NCBI RefSeq assembly: GCF_028554725.1
Contig: NC_071667.1
Span: 10,523,501 to 10,587,500, forward strand
Source of the DNA: Zeugodacus cucurbitae
Lineage: Eukaryota > Arthropoda > Insecta > Diptera > Tephritidae
DNA: 64,000 nt
Direction: 5' to 3'
The translations under genes were made by a program, and so were the position numbers. The notes under the pieces are model-generated. The model searched no databases and was not told the DNA's origin. It saw nothing but the letters and a program-made list of their open reading frames with translations. The number at the start of each line of letters is the position of its first letter. Position 1 is the first letter of the stretch. Of this stretch, positions 25,736 through 38,000 are shown piece by piece.

Positions 25736-27961
25736 TTAAGATGGCACATGATATTTCTCAAAACATTTTACGCAAATCCCAACGTTACATTTCGAGCACT
25801 CGGTTCTACCAACAGAAACGCACAAATCGGCAGCACAACGTCTTCTTTTTTCGCAAGGACGAACGAAATGATTGAGCCCATCATGTCTCAATGTCTCCTG
25901 TGCTGTTCCTTCCAAAGATCTTTTTCGAGGACCCTTTGATTTGGGGCGGTCACCAAAGTGTTTACAATAGTAAATGGCTATTTGTCGCCGAAACTCGAGC
26001 TGAGGTATTTCTGGGTAGACTGATCTGTGTAGCAGCCAGCTATTTTGTACCGAAACGTCAACTAGCCACGTAAAGATACTATTCCACCATTTCTTTCCTC
26101 TTATACCTATTCGATACAAGCCCACATTCTGATCCATACGATCTACGCCGCTCATATATTTATTGTACTCCCTGATAACTAATGGCCGTGGAACATCAAT
26201 AAATTTTTTTTGCTTCTGTGAGTATCGAACTGCATTTGTTACCGGGTTTGCGCCATACGTAGTCGAAGCGATGCTAACAACTGCGTTATCATTCCATTTT
26301 GTGAGAAAAATATTAGCTTCTTTCAATTTTGTAGACTCAATATGACCACGCTCCTTATTTTTCAATATTTTTTTATGTTCAATCGGGCAACTTTTTGGCA
26401 GCCGATTTTCCCGGATCGTACCTGTTGCGGTATATCCTCGAGCTTTCAAGTAAACTAACAGAGGAACACTGGTGAAAAGATTGTCAAAATAGAAGGAAAA
26501 TGGTAGATTCTGAACCGCTGGTGTAAAATCGTCTATCATATTCAGCAGTGGAGCTGCGCATTTTCCAAATGTTTGCTCGTAGGTACTATTGGCACGAGGA
26601 TTATTTCCTTGATAAATTTCAAAATTAACTAAATATCCCGATATCGTACACAAGGACCAAACTTTATAACCGAACCGTAATGGTTTTCCTTTGATGAACT
26701 GCTTGCATCCGTGACGCCCAAAATATGATATCATGCTCTCGTCAAATGAAAGCTGTTGTTCTGGATGGAAATGTTTCAGCATATTTGATTTTAAGTGGTC
26801 GGTTAATGACCGCAGTTTCCACATCTTATCTCCGTCAGTTATTTTTTTACAACTATCCTCAAAGTGTAAGAATCTCAAAATTTCCTCGAATCGATTTCTA
26901 CGCATAGCTAAGTATACCATCTCATTGCGCATGTCATTGTCAACGCTCCAAAATGACCTGAACGTACTTCGACCATTGTATCCACTGACCAACAAGATGG
27001 CTATGAAAACTTTAAGCTCCGCACTGGTAATTTGAGGATTTGGTTTACCAAGAAAAATTGCATATCTTCGCGATTCGTTTATAATGTGCTCTATGAGTTC
27101 ATCGTCAAAAAACTTTTCAAGTTGCTCATGAGGCTTCACCTTACAGTCTTCAAAATTTCGTGAAGGGAAAATGGGGATCAATCCGTCCGAGTTATCTTCT
27201 ACCCACGTAAAATGTGATTCCTTACGTAACAGTGGCGGTGGCACTGAAGACGGTGTAGGTTTCACTTTTCGTAAGCCGCTGACATACGTTTCAGGTTGTG
27301 ATGAGGACGGTTCTATTGATATTTCGCCCTGTTCCTCTAACAAATTAGTTTGCAAGTTCTGAGTAGAGTTTTCTAATATGTCGATCAACACAGAATCAGC
27401 AACTTCCAAGTCATCCTCCTCATCATCATTATCAATCGTTAAAACCCTTTTACCACTGCTCATCACTAACTCACAAGGTGCCTTCAATTGACCAACACAT
27501 ATATCCTCTGGCTTACCTACGTCGTCTTCATCACCATCATCTTCTCCACTGATTCCACCATTTTCGTTGTCCGGAGGTAAGATATATAGAGCAGCGGGCG
27601 AATCTTCTTCATCGCTATCACAAAAGTCATTTAGATAGTAAATAACCTCTTGTGTGTTTAAACGTCTGAAAGTTTGGAAAGAATTCACCACGAATTATAA
27701 AGTTTTCAATTCATTTGAACGAAAATTACGTTACATAAAATGAGCTTTTAATCTAGCCCAGCGTGACCATATGGTCACACCAGGAAAAAATACCGTTAAT
27801 GGTCAACAAGAACATTTTATTTTTTTACAAAATATAGTTGTCATATATTTTCACTTTATTATTATTCAAATTGAAACTTAACTTCTTTTAAAAACAACAC
27901 ACTTCAAAAAATATTACGGTACTTACCTTTTGTTTCTATCAAATTTCGCATTTTTTGCCAT
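25736..27961 (-). CDS. piggyBac-like transposase, intact, probably two exons
   Basis: The unspliced frame (27,691-25,736) is 651 residues. It has an acidic N-terminus, then the DDE_Tnp_1_7-type domain from ~residue 170. The catalytic aspartates are seen in SFDESM (D317), YFDNLF (D403) and MSGVDRMDQ (D517, D520). A C-terminal Cys-rich domain (from C619; TECSKCNVGICVKCFEKYH) follows. All key residues are present. A better start uses an intron at 27,926-27,666: donor AAG|GTAAGT and acceptor TTTCCAAACTTTCAG|A join an 11-residue exon (MAKNAKFDRNK, ATG at 27,961) in frame to RRLNTQEV. The protein would then be 654 residues. It cuts and pastes its own DNA at TTAA. The sequence resembles PGBD2/3-type proteins more than the moth piggyBac (inference). 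Confidence 0.85.
27666..27926 (-). other. Predicted intron in the piggyBac-like transposase gene
   Basis: On the minus strand the donor is AAG|GTAAGTA and the acceptor follows a pyrimidine-rich TTCTTTCCAAACTTTCAG. The join keeps frame and replaces the weak in-frame ATG at 27,691. The internal palindromic repeat at 27,763-27,778 lies inside this intron. Confidence 0.6.
27757..27780. repeat. Palindromic repeat of the piggyBac-like element, internal right copy
   Basis: CCCAGCGTGACCATATGG continues to GTCACAC. It is the same motif as the right terminus but in the opposite orientation, ~380 bp inside it. It lies within the predicted transposase intron. Confidence 0.9.
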
Positions 27962-28134
27962 ATTTTTTTCTTTCAACTTTTTCACACCTGCTCACTTCGA
28001 AACAAAGACACTTTATGAAAAATTTTAAACGCAGTTCGCTTCGCGCATGCGTATTTACATGGAAAAAGCTAGTTCAAAGGAAATTATTTGGGTGAGCTCT
28101 GATTTTTTTTTTTAAATTCAACTACTACTTCTTG

Positions 28135-28158
28135 CGTGACCATATGGTCACGCTGGGG
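28135..28158. repeat. Right terminal repeat of the piggyBac-like element
   Basis: It reads GTGACCATATGGTCAC then GCTGGGG directly before TTAA. Read inward, the tip is CCCCAGCGTGACC, starting with C residues as is common for piggyBac-type ends. Confidence 0.85.
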
Positions 28159-28665
28159 TTAACTGAGTTAAGCGAATTATCAGAACCAACAGAAATAAGA
28201 AAGAGAGAAGAGAGAAATAAGAGCACAACAATGTGGCAAAAGCGGTGGCAAACCTCAACCAAAGGACGGTGGACACACAGACTTGTTCCTGATATCCATT
28301 CATGGATAAATATACAGCATGGGGACCTGAATTTCCATCTGACACAAATATTGAGTGGACATGGGTGCTTTAGAAGCTATCTCCATAAATTCCATCACGA
28401 CGATAGTCCGTATTGTCCGGTGTGTACGGAGTCCATAGAAGACTCTGAACACGTATTTTTTCACTGCCCTCGATTTTTGAACGTAAGGGACAGGTTGGAA
28501 ACTGCACTTGGTGGTAGTTTTTCGGTGGAAAACTTGACTGCACTTATGTGTCAGTCCCCTAATAAGTGGAAAGCAGTTAGCGAAGCGACAGCCTCAATTA
28601 TGATAGAACTGAGACAGGTACAACAGGTTAGGCGTCAGTCAGTCCGTGCCATAGAGGAGACTTAA

Positions 28666-28791
28666 GAATGTCTTGTCACTCCCACGAAGTAATACTTAAT
28701 TTGATGGTTCCGTGGGAGCGTCTTGAGTTGGGAGTAGGTTAGGTTTAGCGGATTAAAGTTCCGCACTCCGGCTTTCGATGCTTCCCCCTAC

Positions 28792-28822
<31 letters not shown>
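28666..28822 (+). other. R1-like 3' UTR with two stem-loops and poly(A)
   Basis: CTCCCACG (28,679-28,686) pairs with CGTGGGAG (28,711-28,718). GCGGA (28,748-28,752) pairs with TCCGC (28,760-28,764). A 28-A tail follows at 28,795-28,822. In R1/R2-type elements the 3' UTR structure is recognised by the reverse transcriptase; that role here is inferred. Confidence 0.65.
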
Positions 28823-28829
28823 CAGTGAT

Positions 28830-30108
28830 TAATGTGAGCGTTATTGTAGTACGTAACTCAATTGTATGTAGTTATGTCATATAAGCATATGAGTACAATT
28901 TGTATAGGAAATTTTCTGCGGTTAGTTGTTAGGTCACACACATTTTTGGCAAATTTTCTTTTAATTCAATTAAGTGCAATTACTGCCACAAATGCCACAC
29001 GGACACTGATGCACACACACACACTAATTGACAGTCAATAAATTTTAATTGAATTTCGTGAAATTTTTCTCAGCCACTTTTTGTAGATACTCACATGAAT
29101 TTGTTCTTGCTTTTTCTTTTTTGTTTCATTATTTGCCTCCTTTGCTGCACCAGCAATCGAGTATTATGTGTATGTATGTATGTTTTGCTACGTGCATTCA
29201 ATTGATTGATGTGACCGTGTTGCCGCAAGTCACAAGCTTCGTTCACGACCCATCAATGACTAACTTCGGGTGTCTATGAGTCTTTCAATATCTTCACACA
29301 TACCACAGCACTCACCAATAATGTTCAACTATCATTGTATTAGTGACCTTACATATCATATACTACATGTATATTATTTTGTTTTTAATATCAATTTACT
29401 CTTTAAGTTGCGCGTATTCACCTCTTTGTGTGACTTGTGCGCACCCCGTGTCAAGTTAAGTCAAAATTTATCATTTGATCATTATGATCTTGAGAATGCT
29501 GTTGTCGCCATTGCCTTGTTGTGGTTACTTTTGTTATTCTTCAAACATGACTCTTGTTATTGTGTTTATTCACTTAATATTCCTTAATTATTTACACAGT
29601 TATTCTGAGCGTTCTCCCGCTCTCTACACTCTTAACTCACTTCAAGCCACCGCTTGTTTACTGCTTGTGATAAATTGCATTTGCACGCTAGCAACAATTT
29701 GGTGATTTTCAAACGCTATTCACATTAGTGACAACTTACATACATACATATAAGTATGTATATTTCCAACAACAAATCTCTTGTATCTAAACGTATGCAA
29801 GCGCATTCTCTGTTCAATTTTCAGTTTTTCGATTGCATTGGTAGTTTAATTGAGTTTGCATTGTTTGGGCGTGAATTGAGTTCAAAACATAGGTCAATCG
29901 AATGGATTGCTCACCATGTTTGCTTGTGCACATTTCGGCCCACGTGTGTATAGTGGTGGTGGTTGTTGAAATGGCTGGTAAGTCAGCTAAAACCATGCAA
30001 GGGTCTGCATGATTGATCGCTTGATAACGTACAAATTTGTATTTATATTTAATTATTTGTAATGGGAATTTATGTGCAATGTTATTCAATCGGAAATTAA
30101 GCTTGTAG
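28830..30108. other. Non-coding sequence
   Basis: AT-rich, T-rich on the + strand. No gene, RNA or element recognised. Confidence 0.4.
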
Positions 30109-30229
<121 letters not shown>

Positions 30230-33200
30230 TGAATATGGAATTATATTCGCATACCAGTTTAGCTAAAAAATTCATATTTTTTGGTAAAATTAGATAGTAT
30301 TGTTCAACAGATTTATAGTAGACAAGACAATTCAAATCAAGACAATACACGAATTATAGTAATCTGCCAACTTTTCGAGACCAACATTGTGGTTTAATTC
30401 AAAATAAGTCGCGCTCCAGCGAAGCTTCTATTAAAGAAAAAAACAAAAAAAAAAACAAATAAAATGTAGTAAAATATTTTGTTGATTACAAAAAAAATTG
30501 TTATAAATACAGCGACTTTTTATAAAAAAATAATTGCATTTACAACTGCATACTTTATAGTCACATGCATATATATAAACGAGTTTGCATTTTTAAAATA
30601 TGCGTATACTTCTCTGTACCTACATTTATAATTATAACGCCAAAGGTCAGCGCTGAAACTTCCGCTAACGCCATTATAATTTTTTTCCTTTTACTTTTCC
30701 TTTTTGTTTTTATTATTATTTGTTCATGTTACTTTTTTAGTGTTTTTTCATTGCTCTTTATTTTTCTCACAACAACTGATCACCACCTCACAAAAATTTT
30801 CCGTGCAACTGTCAACTGTGGAGCGCACAACGTAGCACATGCAAGCGCAATCGCCACCATATTAACATACATATATGTAGGTACGAATTAATAGCACTCT
30901 TCTTCTTTCCCTTGCACGCGCACCGCCAACCAACAAGCCGGCTAACAAGAATTGTCGCTGGCGAACATTTTGATATGATTCTTATTTGCTAAGGTGCACA
31001 ATTTCATATGTATATGTATATAACTGTATGTGGGTGTGTGTTTGCTTCACAGTGCAAGCAATTTTCTGCTGAAAGGCAGTTCAGTGCCCTTTGGTGTTTA
31101 TGTAGCGCGCACCTGAAGCAAATATGCTGAGTAGATATGTTTGTACGTATTATATATACAGCACTCAAATATTTAACAAATGTTATATATGTATACATAC
31201 AGTTAGAGGTATGTACATATGTAAGTCAATTTATTGGTAAACATTATCAGCTGTCGACCAAACAGTTCCACGTAGAGTGTTTGACAGTTATAAACTACGC
31301 TAAACACCTACATCACCGCATTTGTTGCTATACATTTCATAACCACCACCAACACTTTCTTGGCAATTTATGCAATCCTCTGGCGCATTCACACGTTTTA
31401 AACCAGTCATGCACATCTTTGTATACCTGTATTTGTGGGTGTGCTCTTGCTACACACGGTTATCCTTGCACCTTTAGTCGGTTAGTCGGATGGGCTCGGC
31501 TCGTTTATTTTGACCGCTGCGCATTATCCGCACATTTTCCTTTAACACGCAACTTGAAAATTAGTGGTAACGAGTTTTATTATAGACATATGTGATGTGC
31601 CGTTATCGCACGAGGCTATCAGCCGACAATATGCCACACTGAATGCTTTTTAAGACCGCACCAGTACTAGGTAACATAGCCAAAGGAAGTATGAACAGTG
31701 GTTAGGATTCTGTACAGAAACTACAGCTTACAGTAATATTAATGGAAACAAGAAATTTCTTTCCATACAGTATGTAGTATTTATAATTATTTATATGACG
31801 TAATAGACTTGCTATGAAGACATAAATATTTTACTAAGCGATACTAACCCAAACTGAAGTAGTTATGCAATTGTTTTACGCAATAGTGTGGCTTAATATA
31901 GAATATAGAACAAATCCGGTACAGGGCATACCGTGTACCAGCAAAGTGCTCATAAAAGCGGCGCGCCCCTAATTGTGTTCGTTAGTCGTCGTTAAAATGT
32001 GTGTGTTACAGCTGACGTAATTACGCCATATCCTGTTGTCCTGTAGGGCGATTTTGTGTTTTTATGTAAGGTGTGTCACCCACAAACTTTTTAATAATAT
32101 ACATACATACATATGTACATATGTATATCAGATAACAAACATAAAATATACTTTTGTTTAGGGGTGTCAGTGTTAGTCAGTTTGTCCCATCTGCCTGTAT
32201 AATATCCTTAAATAACTGTTGTATATTTTTTGTATTTTTTGCCATAGGAGTAGGAACAATGAACTTTGTAATTTTTCCGAATTTTTCTTGGAACAAAATG
32301 TTTCAAATTTGAAACTGTACAAAATACTCGTTGATTTGATTTAGCGCCCAGCTGTCTAGAAGAAGAGAGATATCTACTAAAAAGACTAATACCTGGTAAA
32401 GACCGCATTCGAAGGAAAGCTGAGGATAACAAAGTCCAGCTGTGAGTTTCCATACAGCTTAGACTCATTAGTGAATATGTCAACCTTTCTGTCTTTGATG
32501 AATTTAGAGGAAATGAGTTGTTTCAGTTTTCATATAGGAAAACCATACTATAGTTCGTGGGGACTGTAAAGAACTTGTAAAATCTGCTCATTCTACTTTC
32601 TTTCAACTGCCACTTGCACTATATATAGCGCTGTGACACTTCTTCAGTCTCACTATAAATTGAACAGTAAATTCAGTTAAATCGTTAAGAGCTCCTTTGA
32701 TATCCAAAAAACTAATAATGCTGAGTTCCTGTGTTCAGAGGACTCCTAAATTGATGTAGCGATACAATCTTTACTTAATATAGAAGAATTGCAGTTGATC
32801 ACAACTTCCGATACTTAATATACTTTCTTAATAAACTTTCTTAATATACTACCTCATCTGGCCCTTCTAAATGGAATGACAAATTAAGGTAAATATTCAA
32901 GTTCAATCGGATTTAGCGATTTGGCGATTTTGCTAAAGCTCCAATTTGCATCAACATATACCGGCCTATTAAAAATTCTGCTGCAATTCAGCTTTATAGA
33001 TGATCTCTGCAATAAATGCCTCACTCGCACTAATTGACTTCCCCTCTTGAGTTAAGTCAAGCACCTTGATCCAGCGAGGCATAGAATATGCCCACTAAAA
33101 TAATAAGAATGATGTGTGAGATAAGGCAAAAGCTACCCCCATAAGACACTTAGCACGCTCATCAATTACACACGGCAGCGGTGAAGACTAATAATCCACC

Positions 33201-35027
33201 ACCGATGCCCAGCAATGCATAGGACTTAAGGTGTATGAGATGTACATATAGTTAGCCAATGCAGCCGTCGACAACTGAAGTGGAACAGCTACAGCTACAC
33301 ACCCCCAGCAGTTGTGGTGACTCAAGATGAGCCTTGCAAACTAGTGCCTTTAAGTGGATTGTTAGCCGAAAAACTGGAACAGTTCATGACGTGAACGATA
33401 ACGAAAGAAAAGAGAAAAAACAACAGCAAAAGCAAGACTATTGCCGACTAATAGTGACAGGACATAAGGGCGCACTACAACGATATGCCGACCGCAACGC
33501 GTGTTCAGCTGAACTCTGACTGTGTGGCAGTTTCAGCTTAACCCTCTGTCTAAAGGAACTCGTTCCATTTAAGCGCTCAGACATATCTACAAATATGAGC
33601 GTGTGTGTGTGAGTGCTAGTGCATGTATGTGCGAGAGCGCTGGAGCGTGTGTGTGTGTGTGATTTTCGTGGCGGTGACATGCAAGCAATTAATGCTGTAA
33701 AGGTGTTGCAGCAGACCGGAATGTGGAAAGCAGCAACTACAAAAAGAAAAACGAAAATGCATCGACCAAAATAGCTACGACACAACAACACGTAATAGAG
33801 GGCAGCAACAACTATAAGGCGGTAGGGTGGCGAAAAAGGGTTAATAGTGTAAGCCGTTATTTTGAGCATCTTCCGCTCATCCTTGTGATGCCAATTTAAA
33901 GTTTTCCGCTTAAAAGCAAAGCCAACCACAAACACATAACAAAAAAAAATTCATACAAGTACAACACAACAGCAACAACAACTGTTGTTAATTTTCGTTT
34001 AAAGCGCGTTTGAGTAAAATGGAAATTTAATGACGATAAAAAGACGAGTGAGCGAGACTGGGGATGAAATTTTTAATAGTTGGCAGAAGTTCTTTAATGA
34101 ATTGCTGTTGTACACACTCGCCGGTGCGGGTGAATTACGAAGTTTTGAAAAATATTATAAAAAAAATTAAATGCAGTTGAGAAGTTCATCAGTGTGCTTG
34201 CAATTTGTTGAAAAAATGTTGTTATGAAACTATATATCAACTTTTTAATTTTTTTTATAAAACAAAAAACAATGGCAATATAAAATAACATAAAATGAAA
34301 AAAAAAAAATTAAATTAATTACGAGTTAAATTGAACTTAATATAACATAATATTTAAAAGTCACATGATAAAGCGCAATTTGGCGCCACTCACTGCCATT
34401 AGCTTGTTTTTTTTTATATATCCATTTTTGTATTATTATCGCTCTAGCAAACCGTCAGCAAACGCCTACTTGTAGCTACATCTTAACAACACGCGTACAT
34501 ACTTACATTTTATTGTTTATTTTTATATATTTTCTCAGCTTAAGCTCGCCTTCCATGCATTAAGCGCTAAGGAAATCGCATTTTAAAAACTTAGTTTCTT
34601 ATTATTACATAAATAGAAACACCTACACAGACAGACCCACGAATCGTCAGTTGATCGAGTGATTTTTCAACTTTTCTATTAGCGCATCAGCGGAAACAAT
34701 TTATCATGTGAAGCTTTGTAAAGCAGAACACATAAAAACAAATATAAATAAATAATAATAATCTGAACAGAAGACGCCTCAGTAGAATCAAGGTTTCAAC
34801 AAATGGCTAACAAAAAGCCTACATTACTTTTTGAGTTATAAGCGCATTAAGTGTTCGCTTTCGTGTATATATATATATATTCCCTATGCATTATTAATCA
34901 ATGTTTTTTCACCTTTGTAATTGACATACAAATCTGTGTTACTACAAAGTGATTGATTTGCTGAAGAAGTTCAGCTTGTATGTATTTTTATAGTTTATAA
35001 TGTTAGTTTGATAATAAAATAACGTGT
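30230..35027. other. Non-coding sequence
   Basis: No coding region, RNA gene or transposon recognised. Simple GT runs occur at 33,599-33,662. An inverted pair GGTACA...TGTACC lies at about 31,919-31,940. Confidence 0.35.
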
Positions 35028-35051
35028 TTTCTTTTCTTCTTTCAGGTGAGT
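35028..35051 (+). promoter_or_regulatory. Candidate recursive splice site 1
   Basis: The sequence TTTTCTTTTCTTCTTTCAG|GTGAGT has a strong polypyrimidine tract and acceptor AG (35,044-35,045) fused directly to a near-consensus donor GTGAGT (35,046-35,051). In Drosophila this acceptor-donor juxtaposition marks zero-length exons used to remove long introns stepwise. It suggests the + strand is intronic here. Confidence 0.6.
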
Positions 35052-38000
35052 GGCTCTTATGTTTAAACATATCTAATATGTAAGTATGTCTATGGTTAGA
35101 AAATGTTTGAAAATAGGCAGAAAGTTACTACGCAGTGAATATGAGTGATGAGAAACTCAGAACACTGTGTTATCGATAAATTGTAAATAGTTTTTTTCTT
35201 TTTTAAAGGTAAATAATTTTAATGGCTACTAATAGATCATATATATTCACAATAAAGGAGGCAAATCCTTCTTGAGTGAACTTAAATATATAAAGTTTCA
35301 ATATAATTTTCTATAAATCGATAACTCGTTGTATATCGATTTTGACAGATCTTTCTGAATGACTATTCGTTTGGATATAAGTAAAATTAAACAGCATACA
35401 TTAAATAGTGTTAAAAAGCTTCGAGCCTTGAGTGCTCTCAGTACTTTCATACCTAGGCGTAGCGCATTTTAGACACCATCTATTTCTAGACAAATTAACA
35501 GCGAAATAGCTCAGTGTGAAAAATTTCTAGTTTTGATTGCAAAAAATGTCGAAGGTTCCTAATAACTCATTTACTACGTTTCACAATTAGTTTGGATTGT
35601 TCATACTATTTTTAAAGCATAAATCCTACTGGTTAGATGAAATTAATTACTTTAGACAATTTTATAGAGACAGTCTTATGACATCATAATTGCGTTGAGA
35701 GAGCATTTCCGTTGCTTATGATTTCATGCTATGGTATTCTCCGCATTCGGCAAATTGTTTTCGGAGACTTTTCCAGTTTCAGTGCCACTGAAGTTGTATT
35801 ATATTACTTAATTTACAAACTTCAACGTGCAATTACACAAATATTTCAATAGCAACGCAATGAGTTTACACCCAAGTATTTGAAAGTATTTGTGTGCATA
35901 TCTGTAAACTTGTTTTTTGCGCATTCGCTATGCCTTTTACTTCATTCATGTATTATTATTTCACATTGTTTTTGTTACTAGTAAATTTTTTTTTAAACTA
36001 ATTTTCCCCTTTCTGACCTTCAATGCCACGCCACAGCTGTAAGCGCTACAAGTGTAAGCACGAACATTACTTGAGAAATGTAACTAACTGTGTGTGAGTA
36101 TACAAGGTATGCAGATATTTGCATGTGTTCTTTAGGGTGGTGCAAAATTTATTTTAAAAAATTGTAATTTAAAAATTTATACTTTGCTATTTTAATGTAC
36201 CTTTCACTTTAAACCACAATTTGAAGCCGATTCAAGCCTTAAGCACAAGCAATTTTTTTCTTTCAATAGTTAATTTTTTTTCAAATTTTTATACTCTTTC
36301 GGTAAGGTTAAAATATTACTTTAACCGTTATTTTTGTATGTACTAAACATTTTAATGTCATATTGGAAAACAAAATATTTTTTATGTATAATCTAAGCTT
36401 GTCTAATCAAGTTAATTTGAAAATTTCAATATGGTGAATTTCGACAAACTTTGTCAGTTCAAATCGCCTAACCGCCCTAATGTTCATAACTCATACACGA
36501 TTACGCATCTGTCTCAATTCACATATACTTTGTTTTGTAGGCATTTGGCAAAGAATCTGCTCAGGTGTCTCATTCTGCCTTCGATTCTATTCACACACGT
36601 TTTTTTATTGCATTGTTGCGGCAACAAAATTTCCGTTCAATAAATACAAATAAGCAATAATAATAATAATCATAATCAAGCGAGAAGTATAAGACACGAA
36701 GAAAATGAAAGGGCCGTTAGCGAGTGGCTGCGTTGAAGGGCAATGCGAAACAGATGTGTGTACAACTTATGTTTACATATATTTAAGCTGGGCTGTAGGT
36801 CCGCTTGCAAAAGCCCAATATGAAACTCGATGCGAAAATTATTGTTGGTATTTACACCGCAGGAGAACTTTGCTGGGCGATAAGATACACACACATCTGC
36901 ATCCACATATGTAATATAATCAACATATGTGCAATAAATTTGCATATAGTTGTTACCACTGGTTACCGCTGATTTCGCAACAGCTTTTCTTCGCAGAATT
37001 TTGCCACAATTGGAAACAAAGAATAAAAGACACGCTGAAAGTGGCAATTGTATGGATTGATTGCTACCACATCGTGGTAGCAAATGACAATGGATATAGC
37101 AACAATAATAACAAGAACAGCATATGTAAAAAAACAGCCAGCAATATTGATGACAAAGCGAACAGTCTCTTCGACTGTTTCAACTTTTTCCGCAAGATAC
37201 ATACCAATTTGTTGCTGGCGCATATTTTTTTGCACTTGATTTTCTACTCTCCCTTTATTGTGACATACCATGCCTTGCGGCAATGTTGCAATTGTTTCCA
37301 TTGTTCCGAATTGTCGAGTTAAGAAAGAATAGATAAAGTGTAAAGCGACCGAAGTGACAAAGTGAGTACTCAAATCAAATGGCAACTGCTAATAGAACAA
37401 CAGCAACAACAATAAGAAAAATAGAAAACAAATAACTACAACAGCAGCTAGCACCATGATTAGCAAGTGACCCTAAGCAGGGTGTTGGAAATTGCACATG
37501 CAACAATGTATGGTATATATATCTCAGTTTTTTGGTGCATTACAGAAACTTGGAAGTCTCGTTTTGTTAGTCAATAGCTTTTTACGTAGCTGCCTTGTTT
37601 CGGGCTTCTCAATAGGCCAACTTTGATTATAGTTTCTACGTATTTTATTATAGAAAAATAAAAATAGATAAAGATAGACGGCAAGAGAACAAGTGAGTGA
37701 TCGATATAAAGTAAAGGCGATATTGTAGAAGATATAGGTGGAGAGAAAGCTAGAAATAAAGAACTTGAGGTATCTGTAGATCGAACCCCGATTTTTTTTC
37801 CAGTTGGGGTGATCTGTTAGTATCCAGCCGACAGTAAAAGTATTGCACAAAGATAAAATTTATTTTCATACTGGTCGAAACGGAAATCGGACCTTGTTTA
37901 AGCCTTGCTCCTACGTTACGGTCTAACGATGACACACTTTATGTTTTAACCTATCGAAATGCAATTGAGAAGTTCTGTATGTGATTTATAACTATGAAAA

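Larger units (their letters stand above)
25376..28162 (-). mobile_element. piggyBac-like DNA transposon in the R1 ORF2
   Basis: The insert is 25,380-28,158 between TTAA copies at 25,376-25,379 and 28,159-28,162, the target duplication used by piggyBac elements. Removing the insert plus one TTAA joins the R1 reading frame exactly. The right end reads inward CCCCAGCGTGACCATATGG. A copy of the same motif (CCCAGCGTGACC) lies at 27,757-27,768 in opposite orientation, and a third copy of its palindromic core lies at 25,510-25,525. The left tip (CTCGAATCC...) does not resemble the right tip, so the left terminal inverted repeat is missing or changed. The transposase gene is on the minus strand. Confidence 0.85.
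22880..28665 (+). pseudogene. R1-type ORF2, endonuclease-reverse transcriptase, disrupted
   Basis: The N-terminus is an APE-type endonuclease: LNLNHC at the start, LLSEQYI near residue 35, AGDFNAWS near 117 and SDHMAI near 195. The RT has LDVKNAFNSAKW (Asp ~554) and SSGVPQGSVLGPLLWN. Codon 642, where Tyr of the YADD box is expected, is TAA (24,803-24,805), followed in frame by ADDLVVVA; one base change from TAT explains it. The frame then runs to LTR at 25,376, is interrupted by the piggyBac-like element, and resumes in frame at the second TTAA (28,159). It ends with the C-terminal CPVCTESIEDSEHVFFHC motif and a stop at 28,665. Without the insert the gene would be ~1,000 codons, the usual R1 size. 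Confidence 0.88.
21174..28822 (+). mobile_element. R1-clade non-LTR retrotransposon, split by a piggyBac-like insertion
   Basis: It has two overlapping ORFs, a short 3' UTR with stem-loops, and a 28-nt poly(A) at 28,795-28,822. ORF1 has three zinc knuckles. ORF2 has an APE-type endonuclease, RT and a C-terminal CCHC. These features together fit the R1 clade. The interior is interrupted at 25,380-28,158 by a piggyBac-like element. The 5' boundary is uncertain: 21,174 is chosen because ACAGTGAT precedes it (21,166-21,173) and also abuts the poly(A) (28,822-28,829), which is a possible 8-bp TSD. It is not in ribosomal DNA here. Confidence 0.8.
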
